A DNA stretch of 64,000 bases from Bacteroidota bacterium (GCA_030706405.1 JAUZOO010000004.1:124001-188000), one strand, 5' to 3'; shown: positions 27,401-36,812, counted from the first letter of the stretch. The notes: a model not told the origin generated them from the letters alone. Translations and numbers: made by a program.

Positions 27401-28597
27401 ATACACATTGATCCCCCCACCATCGGTTCCAATCCAAAAATCTCCGTTCTTATCTTCGCACATTCCCCAAACCTTGTTGTACGAAAGTGCATTTTTATCC
27501 ATCTTATTGGTTATTAACCTAAATTTTTCAGGAAAGCAACTAATAAAATCAATGCCGCCGGTATAAGTACCAATCCACATATTTTTATCGCGATCCTGAT
27601 AAATAGCCCTTACAGATCGGTACGAAAGACCAAATTCACTTGAACTTTCTTCAAGATGTTCTACTGGGATGACTTTATCAGGAGATTTTAAAAACGTGGA
27701 TAAATCGAATTTAAAAATACCCTGATCGGTTCCTAACCACATTGTAAGGTTATTGTCGCAAAAAATAGTGAATACCTCTCGGTCCCTGAAAAGAGAAAAA
27801 ATCGGATGATCGATAATTGTTCCGTTAGAAGAAACCATTGCGACACCCTGCCGGGTTGCAATCCATATATTATGGAACGAATCCTCAAAAATGCTATTGA
27901 TGGTATTGGATGGAATCCCCTTCTTCCCGGGCTGATAAAAAAATTCCGTTGTTTTTTTGCTTACAAGATTATAAGCGTACAATCCATTTCCCTGTGTACC
28001 AACCCATAAAACCTTGTTTGTCCCTTCCTTTATACAGGTAACTTTTAAATAATTAGGCGTTTTCGAAGTTTTAAAGATGTCTTTGTATTGATAAAATCGC
28101 CCCGTCTGCGGATTATAGCTATTAACCCCATCGCGATATGACGCAACCCAGATATTTCCGGATGCTCCCGGTGCAATTCCAACTATATCATTATTACAAA
28201 TGCTAAAAGATTTGGATGGGTCGTGTACAAACCGTTCAAACTGGTTTGAGTTGTAATCAAACCGGTTAAGCCCATTCTCCGAAGTTCCTATCCATACATT
28301 TCCCTTGGAGTCACAATAAAGACACTGAATAAAATTACCTGAAATACTATGCTTATCAGTAGGATCGTGCCGAAATGAAGTGAAGCTATAGCCATCGTAC
28401 CGGTTCAACCCATCTTCGGTGGCAAACCATAAAAAACCAAGCTTGTCCTGCACAATACTATATACAACGTTATTAGTCAACCCGTTTACGGTTGAAATCT
28501 TCCGTATTTTATTGGAGATCGGTTGCGATTTTGAAAGGTTGACAAATGAAAAGGACGTAGCCAACAGAAGTGTTAAGAATAGTCTCATTCGCGACAA
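24443..28597 (-). CDS. Hybrid two-component system regulator (HTCS) of the utilization locus
   Basis: A 1,384-residue sensor that senses oligosaccharide in the periplasm and activates transcription in the cytosol. In order: signal peptide (1-24); fourteen-odd beta-propeller repeats of the Reg_prop type (WFATEDGLNRYDG, WIGTSENGLNRFD, WVGTQGNGLYAYN and so on, about 30-700); Y_Y_Y domain (about 745-795); one transmembrane helix (about 800-820); histidine kinase with phospho-acceptor H862 in ISHEFRTPL; ATPase with NAYKYT and DTGRGIA boxes (about 965-1090); receiver with D1173 in ISDVMMPE; and AraC-type HTH at the C-terminus (about 1275-1375). All catalytic residues are present. It is divergent from the SusE/F-susC-susD-GH30-GH30-GH35 operon, the normal arrangement for a local activator. 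Confidence 0.95.
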   Translation of the reverse strand: MSRMRLFLTLLLATSFSFVNLSKSQPISNKIRKISTVNGLTNNVVYSIVQDKLGFLWFATEDGLNRYDGYSFTSFRHDPTDKHSISGNFIQCLYCDSKGNVWIGTSENGLNRFDYNSNQFERFVHDPSKSFSICNNDIVGIAPGASGNIWVASYRDGVNSYNPQTGRFYQYKDIFKTSKTPNYLKVTCIKEGTNKVLWVGTQGNGLYAYNLVSKKTTEFFYQPGKKGIPSNTINSIFEDSFHNIWIATRQGVAMVSSNGTIIDHPIFSLFRDREVFTIFCDNNLTMWLGTDQGIFKFDLSTFLKSPDKVIPVEHLEESSSEFGLSYRSVRAIYQDRDKNMWIGTYTGGIDFISCFPEKFRLITNKMDKNALSYNKVWGMCEDKNGDFWIGTDGGGINVYDRNFTKLKEINTRTGLSDNAVLSALCDSEGLLWFGTFQGGVNCINPHTYKVTRYLQDQKSGISINNVRSIYETRDKKIWFGTDAGGLCSYDKKTGKFNVYTTKNSGISYDAIRTIVQDKHGMLWVGSYGEGLNRFNEQRNEFKTYRHDETKSGSIIGNTIQALHIDNKGRLWIGTTEGISLFHPESETFTSFTEQDGLINNNALAILEDKAGNLWISTNRGVSKFDYAKKTFENYDLNDGLQPGQYLAGSAFLSSNGDMFFGGTHGLNVFTPERITKTKFEPEILFTNFLLFNQPVPIYSEKYKDSPLKKSISITKRIELRHNQSIFTFDFVALNFGFSEKSQYSYILEGAENNWNNVGNKHSATYRNLKPGKYMFRVKATNQDGTWSSKSASIEVVVLPAFWQTWWAKTIYFLIFLAALYGTLQIYTFRMRSINRLRMERLERQKAEELNQSKLQFFTNISHEFRTPLTLIIGPLEKIIHQETDFGKKQQFNMMFRNANRLLRLVNQLLDLRKTERGQMHLKVQHIDLVIFISEIVFSFEELSHQKNIVLRFEHSQPEFMAWFDPEFLDKILFNLLSNAYKYTPEKGTITIEIKAIESAEMREAFEIVVSDTGRGIAANELKKIFGRFYQASNSDSSLQKGSGIGLHLSQALIELHHGTIQAESVLGQGSKFIIQLPRNKSSYSRKEISENTDYKEALAYPLSSVESEIPVPELPSLKTTEHKYSILVVEDDFDIRHYISQELVDVYNVVEASDGLEGIRKAIDVQPDLIISDVMMPELDGVEMCKQLKSDLATSHIPIILLTAKSSIENRIVGLENGADSYIPKPFNPHHLKVRIAKLIELREHLKQKFSKSINFEVKEIVATSPDEQFLQKAMNLITENLSNPDYNGDMLSKDIGMSRGNLHRKLKALLNQSSSEFIRNIRLKHAAQLLPQKKLTVSEICYEVGFSSPSYFTACFTNYFKMSPTEYTLKNMDKGNLQEDGKV

Positions 28598-28750
28598 AGG
28601 TTAGTAATCTTAATACGATTTAAATGTACAGATGTTTTTTTTCATAAAAGTAGATAGATTTCATATAGTCTTCCTACCTGATTTTAGTTCACCAATTCAT
28701 AAAACACTACATAACAAACAATTAACGTTACAGCAAATTCTTAAAATTGT

Positions 28751-28783
28751 ACAATATCTAAAGGTTTTGGCACAATATCTAAA
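28751..28783 (+). promoter_or_regulatory. Direct repeat, candidate HTCS operator upstream of the sus operon
   Basis: The 12-mer acaatatctaaa occurs at 28751-28762 and 28772-28783, exactly 21 bp apart (two helical turns). A -7-like GACCTTTG lies at 28805-28812, so the repeats would cover about -68 to -36. AraC-type activators bind such tandem sites next to a weak -33. Assignment to the HTCS is inferred from position. Confidence 0.5.
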
Positions 28784-28870
28784 TAGCAAAACAAGCAATA
28801 TCCCGACCTTTGAATACTCTTTATTAGCAGGAGAAAAGCATTTACTAATTTAACTAATACTAATTAATTT

Positions 28871-30280
28871 ATGAAGACTAATCAATTTTGGGTATTTATG
28901 CTGGCTATATTTTTAGCAGCATTTTCAGGCTGTAAAAAAGACAGTTCGGGATTAACAAGCAATGGACCCAGCTTAACGTTAAATACAACCGAACTCCATT
29001 GGGTTCAGAATAAAGATCTCTACATACAAGGTACTGCTACTGCAAAGGATGTGGGTTTAAAATCTATCCGCATCCAAAATTCCGATTGGTATCTCGACAA
29101 AACAATTGCCCTTGATGACAGCATCGTTAAAAGCTACTCGCTTAATTACAAATTTTTAGTACCATCGGATGCAAACCTCAGCAAAGTATATGTAATAACG
29201 GTTACTGCAACCGATCAGGCCGGAAAAACCGCGACATCAACAATTAATGTTTCGCTCGATGGGGACTTTACAGCTCCGGTAATAAATAGCGGGCCAGATG
29301 CGGCTCTTACCATTGTTGTTGCTCCTAAAACAGAAAACTTTAAAGCTTCCTTCACCGTTTCCGACAATAAGGCTTTAAGTCACATGATAATTACCTCCGG
29401 AAGTCCGCTTAACATTAAGGATAGTATTCCATTAACAGGCACCTCGGCCAGTGTTGTAAAAAACTACACCTTACCGAACACCTTAACAAACTATACCTTT
29501 AATTATACTCTTGTTGACAAAGCAGGACTCTCAGTAACAAGCAGCACCGTAATTACGGTCTCTGAAATGCCCGATTTTACAAAGATGTATCTGGCCGATG
29601 TGAAAACAGTAGCTGAACTTAATTCGGATTTGTTTGGTGTTCCTATGTTGATCGACCATACAGCTGCATACACTTATGAAGCCCACTATTATTCGGCTGT
29701 TGCTAATACGCAAGTCCGCTTTATTCCTCAAAAAACAGACTTCCAGCCCAATTGCTTTGGATTAGACCCGACGGACAATACCACTATTATCAACGATCCT
29801 AATTCATCTGCTATTGTACTTCCGGAAGTGGGCTACTACAAGATCACCTTTAACATCAAAACAGGGGCTTACACTAAAGTTAAATATACACCCACCGACG
29901 TAACTCCCAACTCAATGACCTATGACCTTGGAGGTACTGCTACTCCTGTACAAATTGGATTAGTTGGAAAAGGTTTTGCCGACCATCCCGAACAAAACTG
30001 GTCTCCTAACACTGCAATCCTTTTAACACAGGACAGCCAAAACCCTTACATATACAGGGTAAATGTGACCCTTTCCGGTAATGTACAATTCATTATTGGG
30101 CCTCAACACCCTTGGAACTGGTGGCCCGATCCTTTCTGGAGATTTGACAGCAAATCAAATCCGGAATATACCATCAAGGGTGGAGGTGACAATGTCGATA
30201 TGACGGTTTCAACACCTACCAAATACACCTTCATTTTCGACTCACACCTCAACCGGGCAAAAATGGTTTTGAATCAATAA
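28871..30280 (+). CDS. SusE/SusF-like surface glycan-binding lipoprotein
   Basis: A 469-residue lipoprotein with the lipid-bearing Cys at residue 21 (AAFSGCKKD). About residues 30-225 form two Ig/cadherin-like domains (ITVTATDQAGKTATSTINVS, NYTLVDKAGLSVTSS). The C-terminal half has two modules like those of SusE/SusF: one ending in GYYKITFNIKTGAYT, and a last one rich in aromatics (QHPWNWWPDPFWRFD near 415) that ends TYTFIFDSHLNRAKMVLNQ-like. Exposed Trp residues suit carbohydrate binding at the cell surface. It is the first gene of the operon, before susC, whereas surface binding proteins usually follow susD. I give no gene symbol because the ligand is unlikely to be starch. Confidence 0.75.
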   Translation: MKTNQFWVFMLAIFLAAFSGCKKDSSGLTSNGPSLTLNTTELHWVQNKDLYIQGTATAKDVGLKSIRIQNSDWYLDKTIALDDSIVKSYSLNYKFLVPSDANLSKVYVITVTATDQAGKTATSTINVSLDGDFTAPVINSGPDAALTIVVAPKTENFKASFTVSDNKALSHMIITSGSPLNIKDSIPLTGTSASVVKNYTLPNTLTNYTFNYTLVDKAGLSVTSSTVITVSEMPDFTKMYLADVKTVAELNSDLFGVPMLIDHTAAYTYEAHYYSAVANTQVRFIPQKTDFQPNCFGLDPTDNTTIINDPNSSAIVLPEVGYYKITFNIKTGAYTKVKYTPTDVTPNSMTYDLGGTATPVQIGLVGKGFADHPEQNWSPNTAILLTQDSQNPYIYRVNVTLSGNVQFIIGPQHPWNWWPDPFWRFDSKSNPEYTIKGGGDNVDMTVSTPTKYTFIFDSHLNRAKMVLNQ

Positions 30281-30304
30281 TTTACTAACTATAAACACTT
30301 ACAC

Positions 30305-33300
30305 ATGAAATCAAAAAATATTTTCAGTCAGCTCCTTCTCTGGATTTTATTCTTGGGGATATCTGGCTTTGCTTCCGGTCAGGGCCGGGTTATTTCCGGA
30401 CTAGTAACCGACAAAGACGGTCAGGCTATCCCAGGAGTTGCTATAATGATAAAAAGCACAACCTCCGGAACAACCTCCGATATCAGCGGACATTATTCGA
30501 TAACTGTTCCTTCTTCCGAATCTGTTTTGGTCTTTTCATTCATTGGATACCTCAACGAGACGGTTCCTGTTGGCGACCGTACCACAATCAACATAACCCT
30601 TACGCCATCTGTACAGAATCTCGAAGAGATAGTGGTGGTAGGTTATGGTACATTGAAAAAGAAAGACATAACCTCTTCGCTGGTATCAGTAAAAGGAAGC
30701 GACCTGAGCAAAGAAACCCAGGGAAATTTCACCGCAGCGCTGCAAGGAAAAGCTGCCGGGGTACAGGTAATTACCAATAGTGGAGCTCCGGGTGCTGTTC
30801 CCACCGTATTAATCCGGGGATTTACCACGATAAACCTTAGCACCAGCCCGTTGTATGTTGTTGACGGAATCCCCATGGTAAGCACCGATGGTAACAGCAA
30901 TGTCAATTTTGTTAATTCGGACGAAATTGAAACTATCGAAGTCCTTAAAGACGCTTCTGCCGCCGCTATTTATGGTACACGTGCATCAAACGGCGTTATC
31001 CTGATTACCACCAAAAGAGGTAAAGTAGGAAAAACGAAGTATGACTTTAACTTCACCTATGGTGTCCAAACTTTCAAAAAGCCATACAACGTATTGAACT
31101 CGGATAATTATGCAAAGGCCATGAACCTTTCGTATGAAAACAGCAATTTATCCGATTTAATCACTGACACTCAAAGCTTAAACAACACCGACTGGTGGGG
31201 CGCAGGTATCCGGAAAATTTCTCCTGAATTCAATACCAGTTTAAATATCTCCGGGGGGACCGAAAAACACAGATACAACATTGGTCTGTCCTATTTTAAA
31301 CAGGAATCGTTTTACCACGAAGGGGACTGGAATAAATTTACCGCTCGTATCAATAACGACATAAAACTGGCAAACTGGATTACGGTAGGATTAGACCTTA
31401 ATCCCCGCAGGGAATACTGGAATAATACGCCATCCTGGTATGGCGATTACTTACTGATCGATCCCATTACCCCGGTTATGCGCCCTGCCGACCAGCTCAC
31501 CGGCACTGAAAACGAGTACAGCAAATACATGCGGTCCATCTACACATACGTATGGAACCCCCGTGGACGCGATAGCCGTCAGAGTGGTAATAACGGAAGC
31601 ACGTATGCCCTGTATTCCAATTCGTACATTGATATCCATCCCCTAAAAAACCTTACATTTAAAACACAAGCTGGAGTCACCTACGAAGGAGTAACTTACA
31701 ACTCATTCAATCCTCAGTTCACGATTGACGCCTCGCATGAATTTAACAGTACAACCAGTATTTCGAGACAAAAAAACACAAACGTAAACTGGACTTGGCA
31801 AAACACCTTAACTTACAACTGGACCCTTCAGAAACACAGTGGTTCGGTAATGGCAGGGATGACATCCGAAGAACAAAATCAGGACTACATTAAGGGCTAT
31901 CGTCAAGGCTTCCCCAATACCACGGAAAATATGCGGGAACTTGACGCCTCAAACGGAACTGTGCAAACTGCAAACGGTAATACTTACCGTAACTCTATCG
32001 AGTCCTACCTCGGCCGCGTAACCTATAATTATGACAACCGCTTCTTAATGACAGCTACAGCCCGTAGGGATGGTTCTTCAAAATTTATGGATAAAAACAA
32101 ATGGGCATTTTTCCCTTCAGGTTCGGTAGCCTGGCATTTATCCAACGAGAAATTTTTAAAAGACAATAAGGTAGTTTCCGATGCTAAGCTTTTTGCTGGA
32201 TGGGGAACTGTTGGTAATCAAGGTATTCCAAGTGATGTATATTTATCTAAGCTTGGCACTAATTACTATATTTTTAATGGAGCGGTTACCAGTGTAACCA
32301 CGTTAAGCAGCATGAAAAACGAGGACATCAAATGGGAGACCATCGAAGAAAAAAACCTCGGTCTTGATGTAAAATTGTTCAACTCTGCACTTACAGCTAC
32401 GGTGGAAGGCTTTCAAAAGACAACCCACAACATGTTGTTTCAAATGAATTACCCGTATTACAGCGGCTATCCAAGCAGCGCAAACATTTGGACCAACATT
32501 GGTAAGATGCAGGCCACCGGGATGGACCTGGCATTAGGCTATATGCACGAAACCAACAAAATGAAACTTAATGTTGGGGCCACCCTTTCAACCTCCAAAA
32601 TGAAAATGAAAACTCTGCCCGGAGTACCCGAACTTCTAGGAGGCCCTGGCTGGAACAGCGTTTCTACAACCCGAATGGTAGTTGGCGACGAACCCGGATA
32701 TTTCTACGGATACAAAACCGATGGTATTTTCCAGAACAAAACCGAAATCAACAGCCATACCAGCAATAACGGAGATATTCTTCAGCCGTATGCGCGTCCG
32801 GGAGATGTCCGTTTTGTAGATGTAAACAAAGACGGTGTAATAGACAGCAAAGACCGTGTTAAACTGGGAAGTCCATATCCCAAATTTACCGGAGGGTTTA
32901 GCCTCAATGCGGTTTACAAAACCAATGCGGGAGATTTCGATTTAGGCATGAACATCTATTTCAGCTATGGGAACAAAATCGTAAACTGGCTGACCAACGA
33001 CAAGTACAATGCTGTAGGCCAAACCAATCTGGCCAGCGACGCTTTGGATAAAGCATGGCACGGAGAAGGTACCAGCACCAAAATTCCCATCCTTTCGCAT
33101 AACGACCTGAACGAAAACTACACAAAGTTCTCTGACCTGTATGTTGAAGATGGCTCTTTTATACGACTGAAAGACATTCAATTAGGATACTCTTTACCCA
33201 AGAAAGTGATCTCTCGTTTGAAACTGAGCAATTTACGGTTCTTCATTTCAGCTCAAAATATCTTAACCCTCACCAAGTTTTCAGGTGTTGATCCGGAAAC

Positions 33301-33388
33301 AAGCTTTAGCCCTATGTCTTACGGGTTTCAGGAATATAGTTACCCTGTGCTTAAAACCTGTTTCTTTGGTATAAACCTGTCTTTTTAA
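30305..33388 (+). CDS. SusC-like TonB-dependent outer-membrane transporter
   Basis: A 1,027-residue beta-barrel importer. A signal peptide ends near residue 28 (GFASGQ). The carboxypeptidase-like N-terminal extension (VISGLVTDKDGQAIPGVAIMIKSTTSGTTSDISGHYSI) is followed by the plug domain, starting at NLEEIVVVGYGTLKKKDITSS, with the PLYVVDGIPM and ASAAAIYGTRASNGVILITTKRG signatures. The barrel fills the remaining 800 residues and ends in a terminal Phe (FGINLSF), as outer-membrane barrels do. It would import oligosaccharides together with the SusD partner encoded 17 bp downstream, powered by TonB. Length is normal for the family. Confidence 0.97.
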   Translation: MKSKNIFSQLLLWILFLGISGFASGQGRVISGLVTDKDGQAIPGVAIMIKSTTSGTTSDISGHYSITVPSSESVLVFSFIGYLNETVPVGDRTTINITLTPSVQNLEEIVVVGYGTLKKKDITSSLVSVKGSDLSKETQGNFTAALQGKAAGVQVITNSGAPGAVPTVLIRGFTTINLSTSPLYVVDGIPMVSTDGNSNVNFVNSDEIETIEVLKDASAAAIYGTRASNGVILITTKRGKVGKTKYDFNFTYGVQTFKKPYNVLNSDNYAKAMNLSYENSNLSDLITDTQSLNNTDWWGAGIRKISPEFNTSLNISGGTEKHRYNIGLSYFKQESFYHEGDWNKFTARINNDIKLANWITVGLDLNPRREYWNNTPSWYGDYLLIDPITPVMRPADQLTGTENEYSKYMRSIYTYVWNPRGRDSRQSGNNGSTYALYSNSYIDIHPLKNLTFKTQAGVTYEGVTYNSFNPQFTIDASHEFNSTTSISRQKNTNVNWTWQNTLTYNWTLQKHSGSVMAGMTSEEQNQDYIKGYRQGFPNTTENMRELDASNGTVQTANGNTYRNSIESYLGRVTYNYDNRFLMTATARRDGSSKFMDKNKWAFFPSGSVAWHLSNEKFLKDNKVVSDAKLFAGWGTVGNQGIPSDVYLSKLGTNYYIFNGAVTSVTTLSSMKNEDIKWETIEEKNLGLDVKLFNSALTATVEGFQKTTHNMLFQMNYPYYSGYPSSANIWTNIGKMQATGMDLALGYMHETNKMKLNVGATLSTSKMKMKTLPGVPELLGGPGWNSVSTTRMVVGDEPGYFYGYKTDGIFQNKTEINSHTSNNGDILQPYARPGDVRFVDVNKDGVIDSKDRVKLGSPYPKFTGGFSLNAVYKTNAGDFDLGMNIYFSYGNKIVNWLTNDKYNAVGQTNLASDALDKAWHGEGTSTKIPILSHNDLNENYTKFSDLYVEDGSFIRLKDIQLGYSLPKKVISRLKLSNLRFFISAQNILTLTKFSGVDPETSFSPMSYGFQEYSYPVLKTCFFGINLSF

Positions 33389-33405
33389 ATGTAAAACAAG
33401 TAAAA

Positions 33406-35025
33406 ATGTATAAGATGAAACGAAAAATCATATATTTCACGGTGATGATATCGATGCTTTCCTTTTATTCGTGCAGCAAAGATTTCACCGAGACCCCTCA
33501 AAAGGCCGTCATATCTCTTGATAACTACTTTACAAACCTCGATGAATGTCAATCGTTTGTTGGCGGCTTATATAAAAGTTTTGCTGCCTGGGAGGACTGG
33601 ACTCAGAGTTACGTACGATTTACCAATGAAATGTCCACCGACGATGCCTGGATGGGAAACCTTAACCAATCGAGCAGCGCTAATTATGCTTTCGCATTTT
33701 ACACCATTACGGCAAGTAATGCACCATGGCCGCTAACTAATTACTATGCCAGTAAGTATGTAAATATTTTAGCCTGTAATGTTGCCATTAATAAGCTTCC
33801 TAACACCTCAATTTCAGACGACAATAAAAACAAGCTGATTGGTCAGGCTAAGTTTTTCCGTGCCTTTTCATACTGGGAACTCGTTCAGAATTTTGGGGAT
33901 GTGGTATTGACTAAGGACGTTATGAGTACTTCCCAGCTGAATAAAGAACGCAGTCCTAAAGACTCGGTATATGCTGCTATTGTTGCTGATTTAAAGGATG
34001 CGGCATCCAAACTCCCCGCCACATGGACAGGTAACGACGTTGGAAGGGTTACCAAAGGGGCATGTAAAGCATTATTAGCCAGAACATATCTTTTTATGAA
34101 AGATTACAAAAATGCCTTTGCGTATGCCGATACTGTAATAAAATCGGGAAATTATTCACTCGAGCCCAAATTTGTTAACATCTGGAGTTGTACCAACCAC
34201 AATGGAGTTGAATCCATTTTCGAATCTCAAACCAGCAGTAACCAGTCTTATGCTGTAGGAAACCAATTCCCGGTTGTGCTCAATGCCCGTGGAGAAAAAT
34301 GGGCAACCAACGAAACCTCTAAAGCTATGGATGGCTGGGGATGGTGCGTACCTACAAGCAACTTGGAAAAAGCATATAAATCCGAAGGCGACTCAATTCG
34401 TCTTAAAAGCACTATTATCCGCCTGGGATTGCCGGTTTATGGCGATTCGATCGATAATCCCCATTATCGTTTCGATTCAACACTCAACAAATCCTGTCGC
34501 ACTTGGAGAAAGATGTATGTACCCATTGCTATCCGTCAAAGTTTAACCGCCAAAGACGGCCATGTTCCTCTCGACATGATTTTACTCCGGTTAGGCGAAA
34601 TGTATCTGATCCGTGCCGAAGCTGCTTATTTCCTAAGCCAACCCGATCAGGCCCTTGCTGATATTAATACACTTCGTGCAAGGGTTAACCTTCCGGCCAA
34701 AACCGGATTAACCGGCAACAATTTACTTTACGCTATCTGGAAAGAACGAAGGCTCGAACTGGCAAATGAAGGAATAAGGCTTTATGATCTGCGCCGTGAA
34801 ATAGACCCGGTGGCAAATAAGAAAATGATCGATGTAGTGATGGGAACTAACGGAACATTTGTCCAATACAATGCAACAAGCACTGACTATTGGGAAAAAA
34901 TACATACCAAAGAACCTTCCGATAAAGGATCAGCCTTTATTGAAGGCAAACATGAACTTTGGCCAATCCCCCAGAGTGAAATTGACCGCAGCAACGGTAA
35001 GGTAACTCAAAACCCTGGATATTAA
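33406..35025 (+). CDS. SusD-like surface glycan-binding lipoprotein (RagB/SusD)
   Basis: A 539-residue lipoprotein partner that caps the SusC channel. The N-terminus MKRKIIYFTVMISMLSFYSCSKDF has a lipobox ending at Cys; an ATG at 33415 is an equally good start. Family motifs are present: LIGQAKFFRAFSYWELVQNFGDV near residue 150, TKGACKALLARTYLFMKDYKNAFAYAD near 220, LLRLGEMYLIRAEAAY near 395, IWKERRLELANEGIRLYDLRR near 445, and the terminal WPIPQSEIDRSNGKVTQNPGY. The TPR-like fold binds the same glycan that SusC imports. Confidence 0.96.
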   Translation: MYKMKRKIIYFTVMISMLSFYSCSKDFTETPQKAVISLDNYFTNLDECQSFVGGLYKSFAAWEDWTQSYVRFTNEMSTDDAWMGNLNQSSSANYAFAFYTITASNAPWPLTNYYASKYVNILACNVAINKLPNTSISDDNKNKLIGQAKFFRAFSYWELVQNFGDVVLTKDVMSTSQLNKERSPKDSVYAAIVADLKDAASKLPATWTGNDVGRVTKGACKALLARTYLFMKDYKNAFAYADTVIKSGNYSLEPKFVNIWSCTNHNGVESIFESQTSSNQSYAVGNQFPVVLNARGEKWATNETSKAMDGWGWCVPTSNLEKAYKSEGDSIRLKSTIIRLGLPVYGDSIDNPHYRFDSTLNKSCRTWRKMYVPIAIRQSLTAKDGHVPLDMILLRLGEMYLIRAEAAYFLSQPDQALADINTLRARVNLPAKTGLTGNNLLYAIWKERRLELANEGIRLYDLRREIDPVANKKMIDVVMGTNGTFVQYNATSTDYWEKIHTKEPSDKGSAFIEGKHELWPIPQSEIDRSNGKVTQNPGY

Positions 35026-35051
35026 TGTCAAGGAATTAGCAGGTAATAATT

Positions 35052-35087
35052 GGAGACTGTTTAAAATCTTTTTAAGCAGTCTCCTTT
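35052..35087 (+). terminator. Intercistronic hairpin between susD and the first GH30
   Basis: A stem of about 15 bp (35052-35066 with 35070-35084), including one T.G pair, loop TCT, followed by TTT. It is 26 nt after the susD stop. It could partly terminate transcription or protect the susC-susD mRNA 3' end, so that enzyme genes are expressed below the transporter genes. Confidence 0.6.
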
Positions 35088-35102
35088 CTAAAATCAATAC
35101 AA

Positions 35103-36782
35103 ATGATAAACCTACAAAAACAACAAACGGATAACCAGTCATTTACAAGCAATTTATTATTCGTTTGCATGTTATTTTCGATACTATTACTTGCAATTTC
35201 CGGTTGTAAGAAAACTTCGGCATCCGAAGAAGAAAATTCCAGTGATGTGACAATCAATGTCAATACCTCAATTGTCTATCAGGAGATGGATGGCTTTGGA
35301 GCATCCGATGCCTGGAGTTGTCAGTATGTTGGAAAAAACTGGCCTTTGGCAAAACGGGAAGCTATTGCAGACCTATTGTTTAGTCAGGATAGCGATCAAT
35401 ATGGCAATCCTAAAGGTATCGGCCTGTCTATCTGGCGTTTTAATCTGGGAGCAGGCAGCACCGAACAAGGAAGCAGCAGTAACATAACCAACCCGTGGAA
35501 AAGGGAAGAATGTTTTCTTTCATCCGACGAAACTTACGATTGGACCAAACAAGCCGGACAACAATGGTTTTTAAAAGCCGCCAAAGCGCGAGGGGTTGAA
35601 AAAATCCTGATGTTTACCAATAGTCCTCCGGTTTATTACACTCAAAATCAAAAAGCATTTAGCGCCGGCGGTTGGCACATGAATATCCAGTCCGGATATA
35701 TGTCAAAATTTGTCGATTACCAAACTTCAGTCGTCCAACATTTTAAAGATGAAGGAATAAATATCGACTATCTTTCACCTGTAAACGAACCGCAATGGGG
35801 CTGGACCGCAGGCTCCGATGGCTGGGCTTCACAGGAAGGATCTCCAGCTTCTAATACCGAAGTTGCCGAATTGACAAGACTACTATCCACTAAACTATCT
35901 GACAAAGGACTTTCCACGAAAGTAGCTCTGGCCGAAGCCGGTTCAAATGCTTACTTATACCAAACCTCCGATGCCGATCGCGGACACCAGATCGATGATT
36001 TCTTCAATTCCTCGTCCAGCAACTACGTGGGCAATCTTAGCAATGTGGCCCCGTTAATCAGCTCCCACTCCTATTTCACCGTTTGGCCGATATCCGATCT
36101 TATCTCTTCCCGCGAAAGTGTCCACAGTAAAATATCAGCCGTCAACAGCTCGCTTAAATACTGGGAATCGGAATATTGCATACTGGAATCGGCGAACACC
36201 GACATGCAAGATGGCTGGAACCGCGATCTAAATATGGACCTGGCACTATATGTTGGCCGGATAATTCATTATGCCTTGGTTAAAGGCTATGCATCGTCCT
36301 GGCAATGGTGGACAGCCCTGTCGAGATATACCTATAAAGACGGATTGATCTATCTGGATGACGGCGTAAGCAACGGAATTAACGGGAGCACTTATCCCGC
36401 AGATGAAGATTATTGTAAAAACGATGGCTATGTGCGTCAATCAAAGCTTTTATGGGGATTGGGCAACTATTCGCTATTCGTCCGTCCGGGCATGAAACGG
36501 GTATATTCCGGTTCACCAGACATCCTTCCAAATCAAAGTTATGGCCTTTTAACATCGGCATTTATTGACGAAAAGACACAAAAACTGGTCATCGTCATCA
36601 TCAATTATAGTTCAACAAGCAAGACGGTGGCCATTAACATGAAAAGCGGTTCACTTAATGGAAACTTCTCGGCATACGTTACATCGGATGATACCAATAT
36701 GGGACGTACCCAAAATATAAGTGCCCAGAATATTCAAATAAAAGCCAATAGTATCACAACGCTAACCGGCTTTTATAAATAG
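35103..36782 (+). CDS. GH30 glycoside hydrolase, lipoprotein (likely endo-beta-1,6-galactanase type)
   Basis: A 559-residue retaining glycosidase with a lipoprotein signal (LLLAISGCKK; Cys about residue 36), so probably on the cell surface. The TIM barrel has the acid/base E229 in YLSPVNEPQW and the nucleophile E357 in YWESEYCILE. A beta-sandwich of GH30 type follows (GLLTSAFIDEKTQKLVIVIINYSS onward). The pattern FGASDAW..QYVGKNWP and WRFNLGAGSTEQG recalls GH30 members described as beta-1,6-galactanases rather than glucocerebrosidases or xylanases; this is from memory of the family, not a search. Surface location suggests an endo enzyme making the first cuts. Confidence 0.85.
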   Translation: MINLQKQQTDNQSFTSNLLFVCMLFSILLLAISGCKKTSASEEENSSDVTINVNTSIVYQEMDGFGASDAWSCQYVGKNWPLAKREAIADLLFSQDSDQYGNPKGIGLSIWRFNLGAGSTEQGSSSNITNPWKREECFLSSDETYDWTKQAGQQWFLKAAKARGVEKILMFTNSPPVYYTQNQKAFSAGGWHMNIQSGYMSKFVDYQTSVVQHFKDEGINIDYLSPVNEPQWGWTAGSDGWASQEGSPASNTEVAELTRLLSTKLSDKGLSTKVALAEAGSNAYLYQTSDADRGHQIDDFFNSSSSNYVGNLSNVAPLISSHSYFTVWPISDLISSRESVHSKISAVNSSLKYWESEYCILESANTDMQDGWNRDLNMDLALYVGRIIHYALVKGYASSWQWWTALSRYTYKDGLIYLDDGVSNGINGSTYPADEDYCKNDGYVRQSKLLWGLGNYSLFVRPGMKRVYSGSPDILPNQSYGLLTSAFIDEKTQKLVIVIINYSSTSKTVAINMKSGSLNGNFSAYVTSDDTNMGRTQNISAQNIQIKANSITTLTGFYK

Positions 36783-36812
36783 AACTAAAATCTTAATCTA
36801 ACAACCCAATTT

